DNA from: CAG-841 sp963614875
GTDB lineage: Bacteria > Bacillota > Clostridia > Oscillospirales > CAG-272
Length of the DNA: 7,325 nt
Assembly (NCBI GenBank): GCA_963614875.1
Contig: CAVEFC010000051.1
Span: forward strand, 1 to 7,325
Direction: 5' to 3'
Shown: in pieces, positions 1 to 6,928 of the stretch
How the letters are laid out: every line of letters begins with the position of its first letter
How positions within the stretch are numbered: the stretch's first letter is position 1
The notes under the pieces: generated by a model
The model's input: only the letters and a program-made list of their open reading frames with translations
Database searches by the model: none
Told to the model about the DNA's origin: nothing
Made by a program: the position numbers and the translations under genes

Positions 1-17
1 CATTTCCGGAGGTAAAA

Positions 18-572
18 ATGTCGCAGATAACAAAAAGAGCGCTCGAACAGTCGCTAAAAAACCTTCTTCTCAAAAAGCCGCTTACAAAAATCACTATAAG
101 CGATATCGCCGATGACTGCGGAATAAACCGTATGACGTTTTATTATCATTTCAAGGATATTTACGACCTTGTGGAATGGTCGTGCATCGAGGACGCAAGA
201 AAAGCGCTTGAGGAAAAGAAAACCTACGATACATGGCAGCAGGGACTTCTCAATATATTTGAAGCGGTGCTTGAAAACAAGCCCTTTATAATGAATGTCT
301 ACCGCTGTGTAGATCGCGAGCAGGTTGAAAAATATCTGAAACCGCTGACGGACAATCTCATCATGGGTGTGATAGAGGAAAAATCGGCGGGAATAACAGT
401 GCGCGAAGAGGACAAGGAATTTATCGCGCGGGTTTATTCGTATGTATTTATAGGCATTATGCTCGACTGGATAAAGGACGATATGAAGGCGGATCCGAAG
501 CTTATAGTGGATGAGCTTGCCGTGCTGATAAAGGATTCCATCGGCGAGGCGCTGCTCCGCTTCAGTATATGA
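18..572 (+). CDS. TetR/AcrR-family transcriptional regulator
   Basis: This 184-residue protein has the build of a TetR-family DNA-binding repressor. Its N-terminal helix-turn-helix lies at about residues 24-48, with the typical order of IADDCGINRMTFYYHF at 30-45 (a Thr-Phe-Tyr-Tyr-His-Phe recognition helix followed by a Lys-Asp turn). The remaining ~130 residues are helical and would form the ligand-binding and dimer domain. The short C-terminal part resembles the TetR subgroup that includes the dihydroxyacetone-kinase regulator DhaS, but this is from memory and cannot settle the ligand. GGAGG at 8-12, five bases before the ATG, supports the start. The gene sits directly upstream of oleate hydratase in the same direction, separated by a terminator and a new promoter. 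A fatty-acid-responsive regulator of that gene, and perhaps of itself, is the natural inference. The TetR-family call is secure; the target and ligand are not. Confidence 0.9.
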   Translation: MSQITKRALEQSLKNLLLKKPLTKITISDIADDCGINRMTFYYHFKDIYDLVEWSCIEDARKALEEKKTYDTWQQGLLNIFEAVLENKPFIMNVYRCVDREQVEKYLKPLTDNLIMGVIEEKSAGITVREEDKEFIARVYSYVFIGIMLDWIKDDMKADPKLIVDELAVLIKDSIGEALLRFSI

Positions 573-620
573 TTTTTTTATCGGAAAAGCCGGAATGATA
601 AAATTTTGTACACTTTGTTT

Positions 621-655
621 TCCCCTGATTGAATTTCCGTCAGGGGAGTTTTTTT
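621..655 (+). terminator. Factor-independent terminator after the TetR gene
   Basis: An 8-bp perfect stem, TCCCCTGA (621-628) with TCAGGGGA (640-647), encloses an 11-base loop and is followed by a run of seven T (649-655). It lies about 50 bases after the regulator's stop codon and before the oleate hydratase promoter. Regulator and hydratase are therefore probably separate transcripts. Confidence 0.85.
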
Positions 656-660
656 GTCTA

Positions 661-688
661 TTGTAAAAGTCACATGAGCGGGTATAAT
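661..688 (+). promoter_or_regulatory. Sigma-A-type promoter of the oleate hydratase gene
   Basis: A perfect -10 box TATAAT (683-688) is preceded, 16 bases upstream, by the -35-like TTGTAA (661-666), which matches the TTGACA consensus at four of six positions. Transcription would start near 695, giving a leader of about 38 bases before the ATG at 733. No other equally good promoter is visible between the terminator and the gene. Confidence 0.7.
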
Positions 689-697
689 AAAGTCACA
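666..697 (+). repeat. 9-bp direct repeat around the -10 box, candidate operator
   Basis: AAAGTCACA occurs twice, at 666-674 and 689-697, 23 bp apart start to start, which is about two helical turns. The first copy fills the spacer between the -35 and -10 boxes. The second covers the expected transcription start. A protein bound here would block RNA polymerase. The neighbouring TetR-family protein is the obvious candidate, although TetR proteins more often bind inverted repeats, so this remains a guess. Confidence 0.35.
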
Positions 698-717
698 AAA
701 TAAAAAAACAAACCACA

Positions 718-724
718 GAGGAGG
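718..724 (+). promoter_or_regulatory. Ribosome binding site fixing the oleate hydratase start
   Basis: GAGGAGG lies eight bases before the ATG at 733, which is ideal spacing. It is only two bases from the in-frame TTG at 727, which is therefore not the start. Confidence 0.85.
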
Positions 725-732
725 TTTTGATT

Positions 733-2526
733 ATGTATTATTCAGCAGGAACTTACGAAGCATTCGCACATCCGGAAAAGCCGAAGGATGTCGATAAAAA
801 ATCGGCTTATATCATAGGCACGGGACTTGCCGGACTTACGGCAGCCTTTTATCTTGTCCGCGACGGACAGATGAAAGGCGAGCATATCCACCTTCTTGAA
901 AAGCTGGAGCTTGCGGGCGGCAGCTGTGACGGACGCAAGGATATAACAAAAGGCTTTTATATGCGCGGCGGACGCGAGATGGACAATCATTTCGAGGTAA
1001 TGTGGGATACGTTCCGCGATGTGCCGTCCATTGAAACGCCCGGAGTATCCGTGCTTGACGAATATTATTGGCTCAACAAGCACGATCCGAACTATTCTCT
1101 CTGCCGCGCGACCGTAGACTGCGGAAAAGACGCTCACACGGACAGAAAATTCGAGCTTGACAAAGAGTCGGCTATGGCGCTTTCAAAGCTTTTCCTCACG
1201 CCCGAAAAGGACCTTGAGGACAAAAAGATTTCCGAGGTGCTTCCCGACAGCTTCTGGAGTACGAACTTCTGGCTCTACTGGCAGACGATGTTCGCTTTCC
1301 AGCGCTGGTCAAGCGCACTTGAAATGAAACGTTATCTCTGCCGCTATGTTCATCACATCGACGGACTTCCGGATTTCAGCGCTCTGCGCTTTACAAAATA
1401 CAATCAGTATGAAAGTATGATTTTGCCGCTTGTGAAATATCTTGAAGCTCACGGCGTGCGTATCGAATACGGTATGGACGTAAAGAACGTCGTCATCGAG
1501 GACGAGGGCGGCAAAAAGGTCGCAAAGCAGATAGTTTACGTAAAGGACGGCAAGGAGCAGACAATCGATCTCATCGAGGACGATCTCGTATTCATCACAA
1601 ACGGCTGCTGCACCGATACCTCGTGCTACGGCGATCAGACTCACGCTCCCGATCTTTCCGGCATCAAAAACGGCTCCGGCGAGTCGTGGGACATGTGGAA
1701 GGCTATCGCGGCGCAGGCGAAGAACGGCGAATACGGCAATCCCGAAAAATTCTGCGGTGACGTCAACGCCACAAACTGGATGAGCGCCACCGTCGCAACC
1801 TCGGACGAAACGGTTATCCGTCACATAATGGACATCTGCAAGCGCGATCCCCGCGCGGGCAAGGTAACGACGGGGGGCATCGTTACCGTAAAGGACAGCA
1901 CGGAAAACTGGTATCTTTCATGGACGATAAACCGCCAGCCGCAGTTCAGATCGCAGGATAAAAATATGGTTCTCGTATGGCTGTATTCGCTCAACACAAA
2001 CAAGGAAGGCAACTATGTAAAGAAAGCCATGCGTGACTGCACCGGCGAAGAGGTCTGCCGCGAATGGCTCTATCACATCGGCGTACCCACGGATAAAATC
2101 GACGCTCTCGCAAAGGACGCCTGCAACACCACAACGTGCTATATGCCGTATATCAATGCGTTCTTCCAGCCGAGAAAAGAGTCGGATCGTCCGAAGGTCG
2201 TGCCGGAGGGCGCGGTGAACTTCGCATTCATCGGTCAGTTTGCCGAAACTCCCCGCGACACAATCTTCACAACCGAATATTCCATGCGTACAGGAATGGA
2301 ATCGGTATATACGCTGCTCGATATCGATCGCGGCGTGCCGGAGGTCTGGGGCAGCAAATACGATGTCCGCGAGCTTCTGCGCGCGTGCTACTACGCAATA
2401 GACAAAAAGCCCATAACGGATATCAAGCTCTCCTTCAAGGAAAAGGAGCTTCTCAAGGTTGTTATGAAAAAGGTTCAGGGCACGGACGTCGAGCTGCTTC
2501 TCAAGGAAAGCGGACTGATAAAGTAA
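733..2526 (+). CDS. ohyA: Oleate hydratase (FAD-dependent, MCRA family)
   Basis: This 597-residue protein is an oleate hydratase (EC 4.2.1.53), formerly called 67-kDa myosin-cross-reactive antigen. The family adds water across the cis-9 double bond of oleate, giving 10-hydroxystearate, and acts on free fatty acids at the cytosolic membrane face. The length is typical. The N-terminal FAD fold shows GTGLAG at 29-34, followed by AAFYLVRDG, a family hallmark. The GGREMDNHFE block carries Glu82, and KRYLCRY carries Tyr201. Both match the catalytic residues numbered E82 and Y201 in the Staphylococcus aureus enzyme, so the protein is probably active. The ATG at 733 is preferred over TTG at 727 because of the spacing to GAGGAGG. 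The gene has its own promoter and is probably controlled by the upstream TetR protein. Hydration of unsaturated fatty acids is commonly seen as detoxification in gut and rumen bacteria. The physiological role in this organism is inferred. Confidence 0.96.
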   Translation: MYYSAGTYEAFAHPEKPKDVDKKSAYIIGTGLAGLTAAFYLVRDGQMKGEHIHLLEKLELAGGSCDGRKDITKGFYMRGGREMDNHFEVMWDTFRDVPSIETPGVSVLDEYYWLNKHDPNYSLCRATVDCGKDAHTDRKFELDKESAMALSKLFLTPEKDLEDKKISEVLPDSFWSTNFWLYWQTMFAFQRWSSALEMKRYLCRYVHHIDGLPDFSALRFTKYNQYESMILPLVKYLEAHGVRIEYGMDVKNVVIEDEGGKKVAKQIVYVKDGKEQTIDLIEDDLVFITNGCCTDTSCYGDQTHAPDLSGIKNGSGESWDMWKAIAAQAKNGEYGNPEKFCGDVNATNWMSATVATSDETVIRHIMDICKRDPRAGKVTTGGIVTVKDSTENWYLSWTINRQPQFRSQDKNMVLVWLYSLNTNKEGNYVKKAMRDCTGEEVCREWLYHIGVPTDKIDALAKDACNTTTCYMPYINAFFQPRKESDRPKVVPEGAVNFAFIGQFAETPRDTIFTTEYSMRTGMESVYTLLDIDRGVPEVWGSKYDVRELLRACYYAIDKKPITDIKLSFKEKELLKVVMKKVQGTDVELLLKESGLIK

Positions 2527-2563
2527 TTTCTTACGCGCCGGAATAAGTTTTCGGCTGTCATAT

Positions 2564-2604
2564 AAAAAAGCATAAGGCGTAATATTTGCGCCTTATGCTT
2601 TTTT
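2564..2604 (+). terminator. Strong, probably bidirectional terminator after ohyA
   Basis: GCATAAGGCG (2570-2579) pairs perfectly with CGCCTTATGC (2589-2598) around a nine-base loop. The stem is flanked by A6 (2564-2569) and T6 (2599-2604), extending it to 16 bp. The symmetry gives a U-tract on either strand. On the plus strand it separates ohyA from the hyp operon, starting 38 bases after the ohyA stop. Confidence 0.9.
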
Positions 2605-2665
2605 CGTTTCGGGCGAAAATATGGCAATTTTACGGTTTTCTCCTGCAAAAATCGCACGGGAAGTA

Positions 2666-2694
2666 TTGATAATGAACAAATCCAGTGATATAAT
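2666..2694 (+). promoter_or_regulatory. Extended -10 promoter of the hypB-hypB-flavoprotein-hypA operon
   Basis: TTGATA (2666-2671) and a perfect TATAAT (2689-2694) are separated by the optimal 17 bases, and TGA (2686-2688) just before the -10 gives the extended TGn motif. Transcription would begin near 2701. That is downstream of the ATGs at 2621 and 2672 and so argues for translation from the ATG at 2714 with a leader of about 13 bases. All four downstream genes are closely packed with no further terminator visible between them, so this is probably the operon promoter. Confidence 0.75.
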
Positions 2695-2713
2695 ATACTT
2701 AAGGCAGGTAATT

Positions 2714-3388
2714 ATGGACTTAATTCGTACTATTGAACTGAAAAAAACTATACTTGAAAACAACGACGCAGACGCGGACAGGCTGCGCTCGGAGCTTGAC
2801 CGCGCCCGCGTTTTCTACATCAACGTTATGTCTGCTCCCGGCAGCGGAAAAACGTCTTTGCTCGTCAGGCTCATCGGCGCGCTGAAGGACAGATACGCCG
2901 TCGGCGTTATGGAAGCGGATATAGACGGCGACGTTGACGCATATGCCGTCCGCGCCGCAGGCGCACGGTCAATACAGCTTCACACCGGCGGAATGTGCCA
3001 CCTCGACGCAGATATGTCGCGTCAGGGCTTTAAGGAATTCGGCACAGATGAGGATATCGTATTTCTGGAGAACATCGGAAATCTCGTTTGTCCCGCCGAG
3101 TTCGATACGGGAGCGCATCTGAAAATTGCATTGCTCGCAATTCCGGAGGGCGACGACAAGCCGCTCAAATACACGCTTATGTTTTCCGGCTGCGACGCGC
3201 TTGTCATCACAAAAATCGACACGGCGGAATATTTTGATTTTGACGTCGACAGATGTAAAGAAAGCCTTGCGAAAATCAATCCGGACGCAAAGGTTTTCGT
3301 TGTGTCGTCCGGAACGGGCGAGGGCATAGCTTCCCTTGCGGAATGGATCTGCGGCAAATATACAGAATGGCGAGAGGCACTGCAATGA
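2714..3388 (+). CDS. hypB: HypB-family nickel-binding GTPase, first of a tandem pair
   Basis: This 224-residue SIMIBI-class GTPase belongs to the HypB family, which passes nickel with HypA into the large subunit of [NiFe]-hydrogenase in the cytosol. Visible motifs are the P-loop APGSGKTS (41-48), Cys95-His96 in GGMCHLDADM, Cys126 in ENIGNLVCPAEF, and TKID (166-169) as the guanine-specificity motif. Cys95, His96 and Cys126 correspond to the G-domain metal site of E. coli HypB. The N-terminal CxxCGC high-affinity nickel site and any His-rich stretch are absent. Two features differ from textbook HypB: FDTGAH replaces FDLGE, and TKxD replaces NKxD. The start at 2714 rests on three points: the promoter just upstream makes 2621 and 2672 unlikely, AAGGCAGG precedes it, and the N-terminus then aligns with the second paralogue. 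The stop overlaps the next gene's start (ATGA). Family is certain; the metal and client are not. Confidence 0.9.
   Translation: MDLIRTIELKKTILENNDADADRLRSELDRARVFYINVMSAPGSGKTSLLVRLIGALKDRYAVGVMEADIDGDVDAYAVRAAGARSIQLHTGGMCHLDADMSRQGFKEFGTDEDIVFLENIGNLVCPAEFDTGAHLKIALLAIPEGDDKPLKYTLMFSGCDALVITKIDTAEYFDFDVDRCKESLAKINPDAKVFVVSSGTGEGIASLAEWICGKYTEWREALQ
3372..3377 (+). promoter_or_regulatory. Ribosome binding site for the second hypB, inside the first
   Basis: GAGAGG lies seven bases before the ATG at 3385, whose last two bases are the first two of the upstream TGA stop. This selects 3385 over the in-frame ATGs at 3343 and 3367 and indicates translational coupling. Confidence 0.75.
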
Positions 3389-4065
3389 AAATAATATCCG
3401 TAAAAGAAAGCGTATTTTCAAACAACGATAAAATCGCGGACGGACTTCGTGCGTCGCTCAGAGCGCAGGGCACGTTTATGATAAACGTTATGTCTTCTCC
3501 CGGCAGCGGAAAAACAACCCTGCTTTCAAGACTTATCCGCGATATGAAGCAGTCGCTTGAAATAGTCGCTATGGACGTTGACATAGAAACGGATCTTGAC
3601 GCAAGGCGCATCGCCGAAAGCGCGGGGGTTGAGAGCGTGCAGATTCACAACGGCGGACTCTGTCACATAGACGCGCAGATGGTGGCAAGCGCGCTGTCGC
3701 AGGCGGATTTTCCGAAATCCGACCTTATTGTGCTTGAAAACATAGGCAATCTTGTGTGTCCGGCGGAGTTTGATACGGGCGCGCACCTGAATATGATGCT
3801 TTTATCCGTGCCGGAGGGCGACGACAAGCCCCTGAAATATCCGCTTATGTTTGAAAAATGCGATATTGTTGTCGTTACAAAAACCGACACCCTCAAAGCG
3901 TTCGACTTCGATATGCAGGCGCTTGAAAAGCGCGTCAGGGCGCTGAATAAAAATGCTCTGATCGTCCCCGTCAGCGCAAAAACGGGCGACGGTGTGGATT
4001 TGCTGGAAAATATATTATATCAAAAAATAAAATCTTTGAACAAAGGAGAAAACATCAATGGCTGA
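3385..4065 (+). CDS. hypB: HypB-family nickel-binding GTPase, second of a tandem pair
   Basis: This 226-residue GTPase is a paralogue of the preceding one, roughly half identical by eye over the core. It keeps every key element: P-loop SPGSGKTT (38-45), Cys93-His94 in GGLCHIDAQM, Cys125 in ENIGNLVCPAEFDTGAH, the stretch PEGDDKPLKY (143-152), and TKTD (165-168). Like its partner it lacks the N-terminal CxxCGC nickel site and has the non-standard FDTGAH and TKxD motifs, so the pair probably arose by duplication within one divergent HypB branch. Both copies keep complete GTPase and metal motifs, so neither looks like a decaying duplicate. HypB works as a dimer, so a heterodimer is possible but not shown by sequence. 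The start codon overlaps the previous stop by four bases, and the end overlaps the flavoprotein gene by eight. Confidence 0.9.
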   Translation: MKIISVKESVFSNNDKIADGLRASLRAQGTFMINVMSSPGSGKTTLLSRLIRDMKQSLEIVAMDVDIETDLDARRIAESAGVESVQIHNGGLCHIDAQMVASALSQADFPKSDLIVLENIGNLVCPAEFDTGAHLNMMLLSVPEGDDKPLKYPLMFEKCDIVVVTKTDTLKAFDFDMQALEKRVRALNKNALIVPVSAKTGDGVDLLENILYQKIKSLNKGENING

Positions 4066-6919
4066 GATGAGCAAAGCATTCGTTCCCGAGTATATGGGAG
4101 ATCCGAACCCAAGCGAGAAAATTCTCAAGCTGGCAAGAAAAATCACCGACTGCATCGATCACAAACTCAAGGGCGTAACGGCAAACGATCCGGAATACTG
4201 GGGACTCCGTTGCATCATAACCGATGAAATGGCTGATCTTGCGCTCAAAATGAAGGTGCGTCATCACTACACCTTTGAAGCCCTTAAAAAGCTCAATCCG
4301 CAATACAAGGAGGAAGAGCTTCAGAAGCTTCTCGACGAGATGAGCAACATCGGCATTCTCGAATACGATTACGGCGACAATTATGACAAAAACGGTCCGA
4401 TAAAGGGCGCTGTGCCCGTGCGCCGTTATGTGCTTCCGATGTTTGTTCCCGGCTCTGCGGAATTCACGAACATGGTAAAAAGACAGCTTGACGAGCATCC
4501 CGAGCTTGCTATGTTCTTTGAAAGAATGACTTATCTGCCTCTGACCGCGGTCACGCCGATGGTTCCCGCGGGCGGCGCGGGCATCGGTATGCACGTTATT
4601 CCCGTCGAAAAGGCAATAGATATGGAAAACGGCACGATGGATATCGAGCATATTTCATATTGGCTCAAAAAATATGAAGGTCACCTCGGCGTAGGCATAT
4701 GCTCCTGCCGTTACGGCCGTTCAAAGCTCGGCGAAGGCTGCGGCGACAGCTGCGAGGACTGGTGTATCGGCATAGGCGATATGGCGGATTACTGCCGCGA
4801 AACCGGAAAGGGACACGATATCACATACGAAGAGGCCATGCAGATTCTCCGCAACGCAGAGGCAAACGGCTTCGTTCATCAGATCACAAACATCGATGGC
4901 GAAAACAAAATTTTCGCAATCTGCAACTGTAACGTAAACATATGCAACGCTTTGCGTACATCTCAGCTTTTCAACACGCCCAATCTGTCAAGAAGCGCAT
5001 ACGTCGCAAGAGTCGAAAAGGATAAGTGCGTAGCCTGCGGCAAATGCGTTGAATATTGTCCGGCAGGCGCGGTCAAGCTCGGTCAGAAGCTCTGCACAAA
5101 AGAAGGCGAAATCAAATATCCCAAGCACGAGCTTCCCGACAATCTCAGCTGGGGTCCTGACAAATGGGACGAGGATTACAGAGATAATAACCGCAAAAAC
5201 TGCTACGAAACCGGCACCTCGCCATGTAAGGTCGCCTGCCCCGCTCACATCGCGGTTCAGGGCTACATACGCAAGGCAAAGGAGGGCAAATACAGAGAGG
5301 CTCTCGCCCTCATAAAGAAGGATAATCCGTTCCCCGCAATCTGCGGTCGCGTCTGCAACAAGCGTTGCGAAGCTGCCTGCACGAGAGGAACGATCGACGA
5401 GGCGGTTGCAATCGACGATATAAAGAAATTCATCGCGGAGCAGGATCTGCACGCGGAAACAAGATACGTTCCCGAGGTTGTCATTCCGTCAAACGTCGAA
5501 AAGCAGTGGCAGCAGAAAATCGCAATCATCGGCGCGGGTCCCGCGGGACTTTCCTGCGCATATTATCTTGCGACAAAGGGCTACAAGCCCACCGTATTTG
5601 AAAAGAACGAAAAGCTCGGCGGTATGCTCACCTACGGTATTCCGTCCTACAAGCTCGAAAAGGACGTTATCGAAGCGGAAATCGACGTTCTGCGCGAGCT
5701 CGGAGTGGAATTCAGATGCAAAGTCAATGTCGGCAAGGACGTAACGATAGCTCAGCTTCGCGAGCAGGGCTACAAGGCGTTCTATATCGCTATCGGCTGT
5801 CAGGGCGGCAGACTGCCCGGAATTCCCGGAGAAGACGCGGCAGGCACTGATATGGCGGTTTCGTTCCTGCACGCAGCAGCCGAAAATCACGACAGAAAAA
5901 TGACCGGAAAGACGGTTGTCGTCGGCGGCGGCAACGTTGCCGTCGACTGCGCGCGTACCTCTGTCCGTTTCGGCAGCGAAAGTGTCGGAATGTACTGTCT
6001 TGAATCGCGCGACACAATGCCCGCAAGCAAAAAAGAGGTTGAAGAAACCCTTGCGGACGGTATCTCCGTAAACAACGGCTGGGGGCCGAAGGAAATCCTC
6101 AAAAACGAAGACGGCACGGTAAAAGCTGTCGTGTTCAAAAAATGTCTCAGCGTAACCGATCCCGAAACGAAGAGATTCAACCCGAAATATGACGAAAACG
6201 ATACGATTACGGTCGAAGCGGACAATGTTATTTTCGCAATAGGTCAGAGCATTGTCTGGGGAGATCTTCTCAAAGACACAAAGGTTGAATTCCATCACGG
6301 AAATTATCCCATTGCGGACGCACTCACATATCAGACGGCAGAGCCCGATATTTTCGTCGGCGGCGATGTATACAGCGGACCGAAGTTTGCCATCGACGCA
6401 ATCGAGGCGGGCAAAAACGCGGCTGTATCGCTTCACAGATTCGTACAGCCCGGCACAAGTATGACAATCGGACGCAACCGTCGCGATTTCATCGAGCTTG
6501 ACAAGGACAATATCGTTATCGACAGCTATGACACCGCCGGCAGACAGGAAGCAAAGACTCTTGACGGCGACAAGCATTCGTTCAGAGATCTGCACGGCAC
6601 TCTTACGGCGGAGCAGGTACACACGGAAGCATCACGTTGTCTCGGCTGCGGAGCAAGCGTCGTTGACGAAAACAAATGTATCGGCTGCGGCGTCTGCACC
6701 ACAAAGTGCGAATTTGACGCGATCAAACTTCACAGAGAGCATCCCGAATGCTCGAAGCTGATTCGCAGCGAGGACAAATTCAAAGCGATCCTGCCGTATG
6801 CCATAAAACGCGGCTTCAGAATAGCCTTCGGCAAAAAGACCGCCGAAGAAAAAGCTTCTCAAAGAAAGCACAAAGAATATGTAAAGGCAACCAAAAAAGC
6901 CGCAAAAGCAAAAAAATAA
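4058..6919 (+). CDS. Multidomain iron-sulfur flavoprotein oxidoreductase (GltD/NfnB-like core, ferredoxin domains)
   Basis: This 953-residue cytosolic protein looks like an electron-transfer enzyme built from several parts. Residues 1-210 carry no clear motif; about 50-105 could be a small winged-helix fold. A Cys-rich block follows: CSCR at 215-218, Cys228, Cys232, Cys236, Cys246, then CNCNVNIC at 289-296. A [4Fe-4S] ferredoxin motif has Cys324, 327, 330 and 334. The GltD-type N-terminal cluster domain shows Cys390, Cys394, Cys429, 433, 437 and 441. The flavin/pyridine nucleotide core has GAGPAG (492-497), YGIPSYKL (526-533), GGGNVAVDCART (623-634), AIGQ (727-730) and GGDVYSGP (768-775). The C-terminus has RCLGCG (860-865), another ferredoxin motif (Cys874, 877, 880, 884) and a Lys-rich tail. 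The core resembles glutamate synthase small subunit, NfnB and dihydropyrimidine dehydrogenase, but no glutamate synthase large subunit is nearby. GGAG at 4045-4048 supports the start. Substrate and partner are unknown. Confidence 0.88.
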   Translation: MAEMSKAFVPEYMGDPNPSEKILKLARKITDCIDHKLKGVTANDPEYWGLRCIITDEMADLALKMKVRHHYTFEALKKLNPQYKEEELQKLLDEMSNIGILEYDYGDNYDKNGPIKGAVPVRRYVLPMFVPGSAEFTNMVKRQLDEHPELAMFFERMTYLPLTAVTPMVPAGGAGIGMHVIPVEKAIDMENGTMDIEHISYWLKKYEGHLGVGICSCRYGRSKLGEGCGDSCEDWCIGIGDMADYCRETGKGHDITYEEAMQILRNAEANGFVHQITNIDGENKIFAICNCNVNICNALRTSQLFNTPNLSRSAYVARVEKDKCVACGKCVEYCPAGAVKLGQKLCTKEGEIKYPKHELPDNLSWGPDKWDEDYRDNNRKNCYETGTSPCKVACPAHIAVQGYIRKAKEGKYREALALIKKDNPFPAICGRVCNKRCEAACTRGTIDEAVAIDDIKKFIAEQDLHAETRYVPEVVIPSNVEKQWQQKIAIIGAGPAGLSCAYYLATKGYKPTVFEKNEKLGGMLTYGIPSYKLEKDVIEAEIDVLRELGVEFRCKVNVGKDVTIAQLREQGYKAFYIAIGCQGGRLPGIPGEDAAGTDMAVSFLHAAAENHDRKMTGKTVVVGGGNVAVDCARTSVRFGSESVGMYCLESRDTMPASKKEVEETLADGISVNNGWGPKEILKNEDGTVKAVVFKKCLSVTDPETKRFNPKYDENDTITVEADNVIFAIGQSIVWGDLLKDTKVEFHHGNYPIADALTYQTAEPDIFVGGDVYSGPKFAIDAIEAGKNAAVSLHRFVQPGTSMTIGRNRRDFIELDKDNIVIDSYDTAGRQEAKTLDGDKHSFRDLHGTLTAEQVHTEASRCLGCGASVVDENKCIGCGVCTTKCEFDAIKLHREHPECSKLIRSEDKFKAILPYAIKRGFRIAFGKKTAEEKASQRKHKEYVKATKKAAKAKK

Positions 6920-6928
6920 GAGGTATTT

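Noticed and set aside
604..617. TGTACA palindrome in the regulator-ohyA gap as a TetR operator
   Set aside because: A six-base palindrome in AT-rich DNA is expected by chance, and it lies upstream of the terminator, far from the ohyA promoter.
1309..1824. Minus-strand open frame of 171 codons opposite ohyA
   Set aside because: It is a shadow of the oleate hydratase codons. No ribosome site or recognisable domain was seen.
2136..2546. Plus-strand frame overlapping the 3' part of ohyA and running past its stop
   Set aside because: It shares the region with the conserved C-terminus of oleate hydratase in another frame, and its Arg/Gly-rich product resembles no family. There is no sign of a frameshift in ohyA.
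3343..3384. Upstream extension of the second hypB from the ATG at 3343
   Set aside because: The ATG at 3385 has a well-spaced GAGAGG and an ATGA overlap with the previous stop, and it gives an N-terminus that aligns with the first paralogue.
5489..6622. Minus-strand open frame of 377 codons opposite the flavoprotein gene
   Set aside because: It lies wholly antisense to a clearly conserved coding region with recognisable motifs. The product is low in motifs and rich in Phe, Val, Arg and Cys as expected from a reverse-frame shadow.
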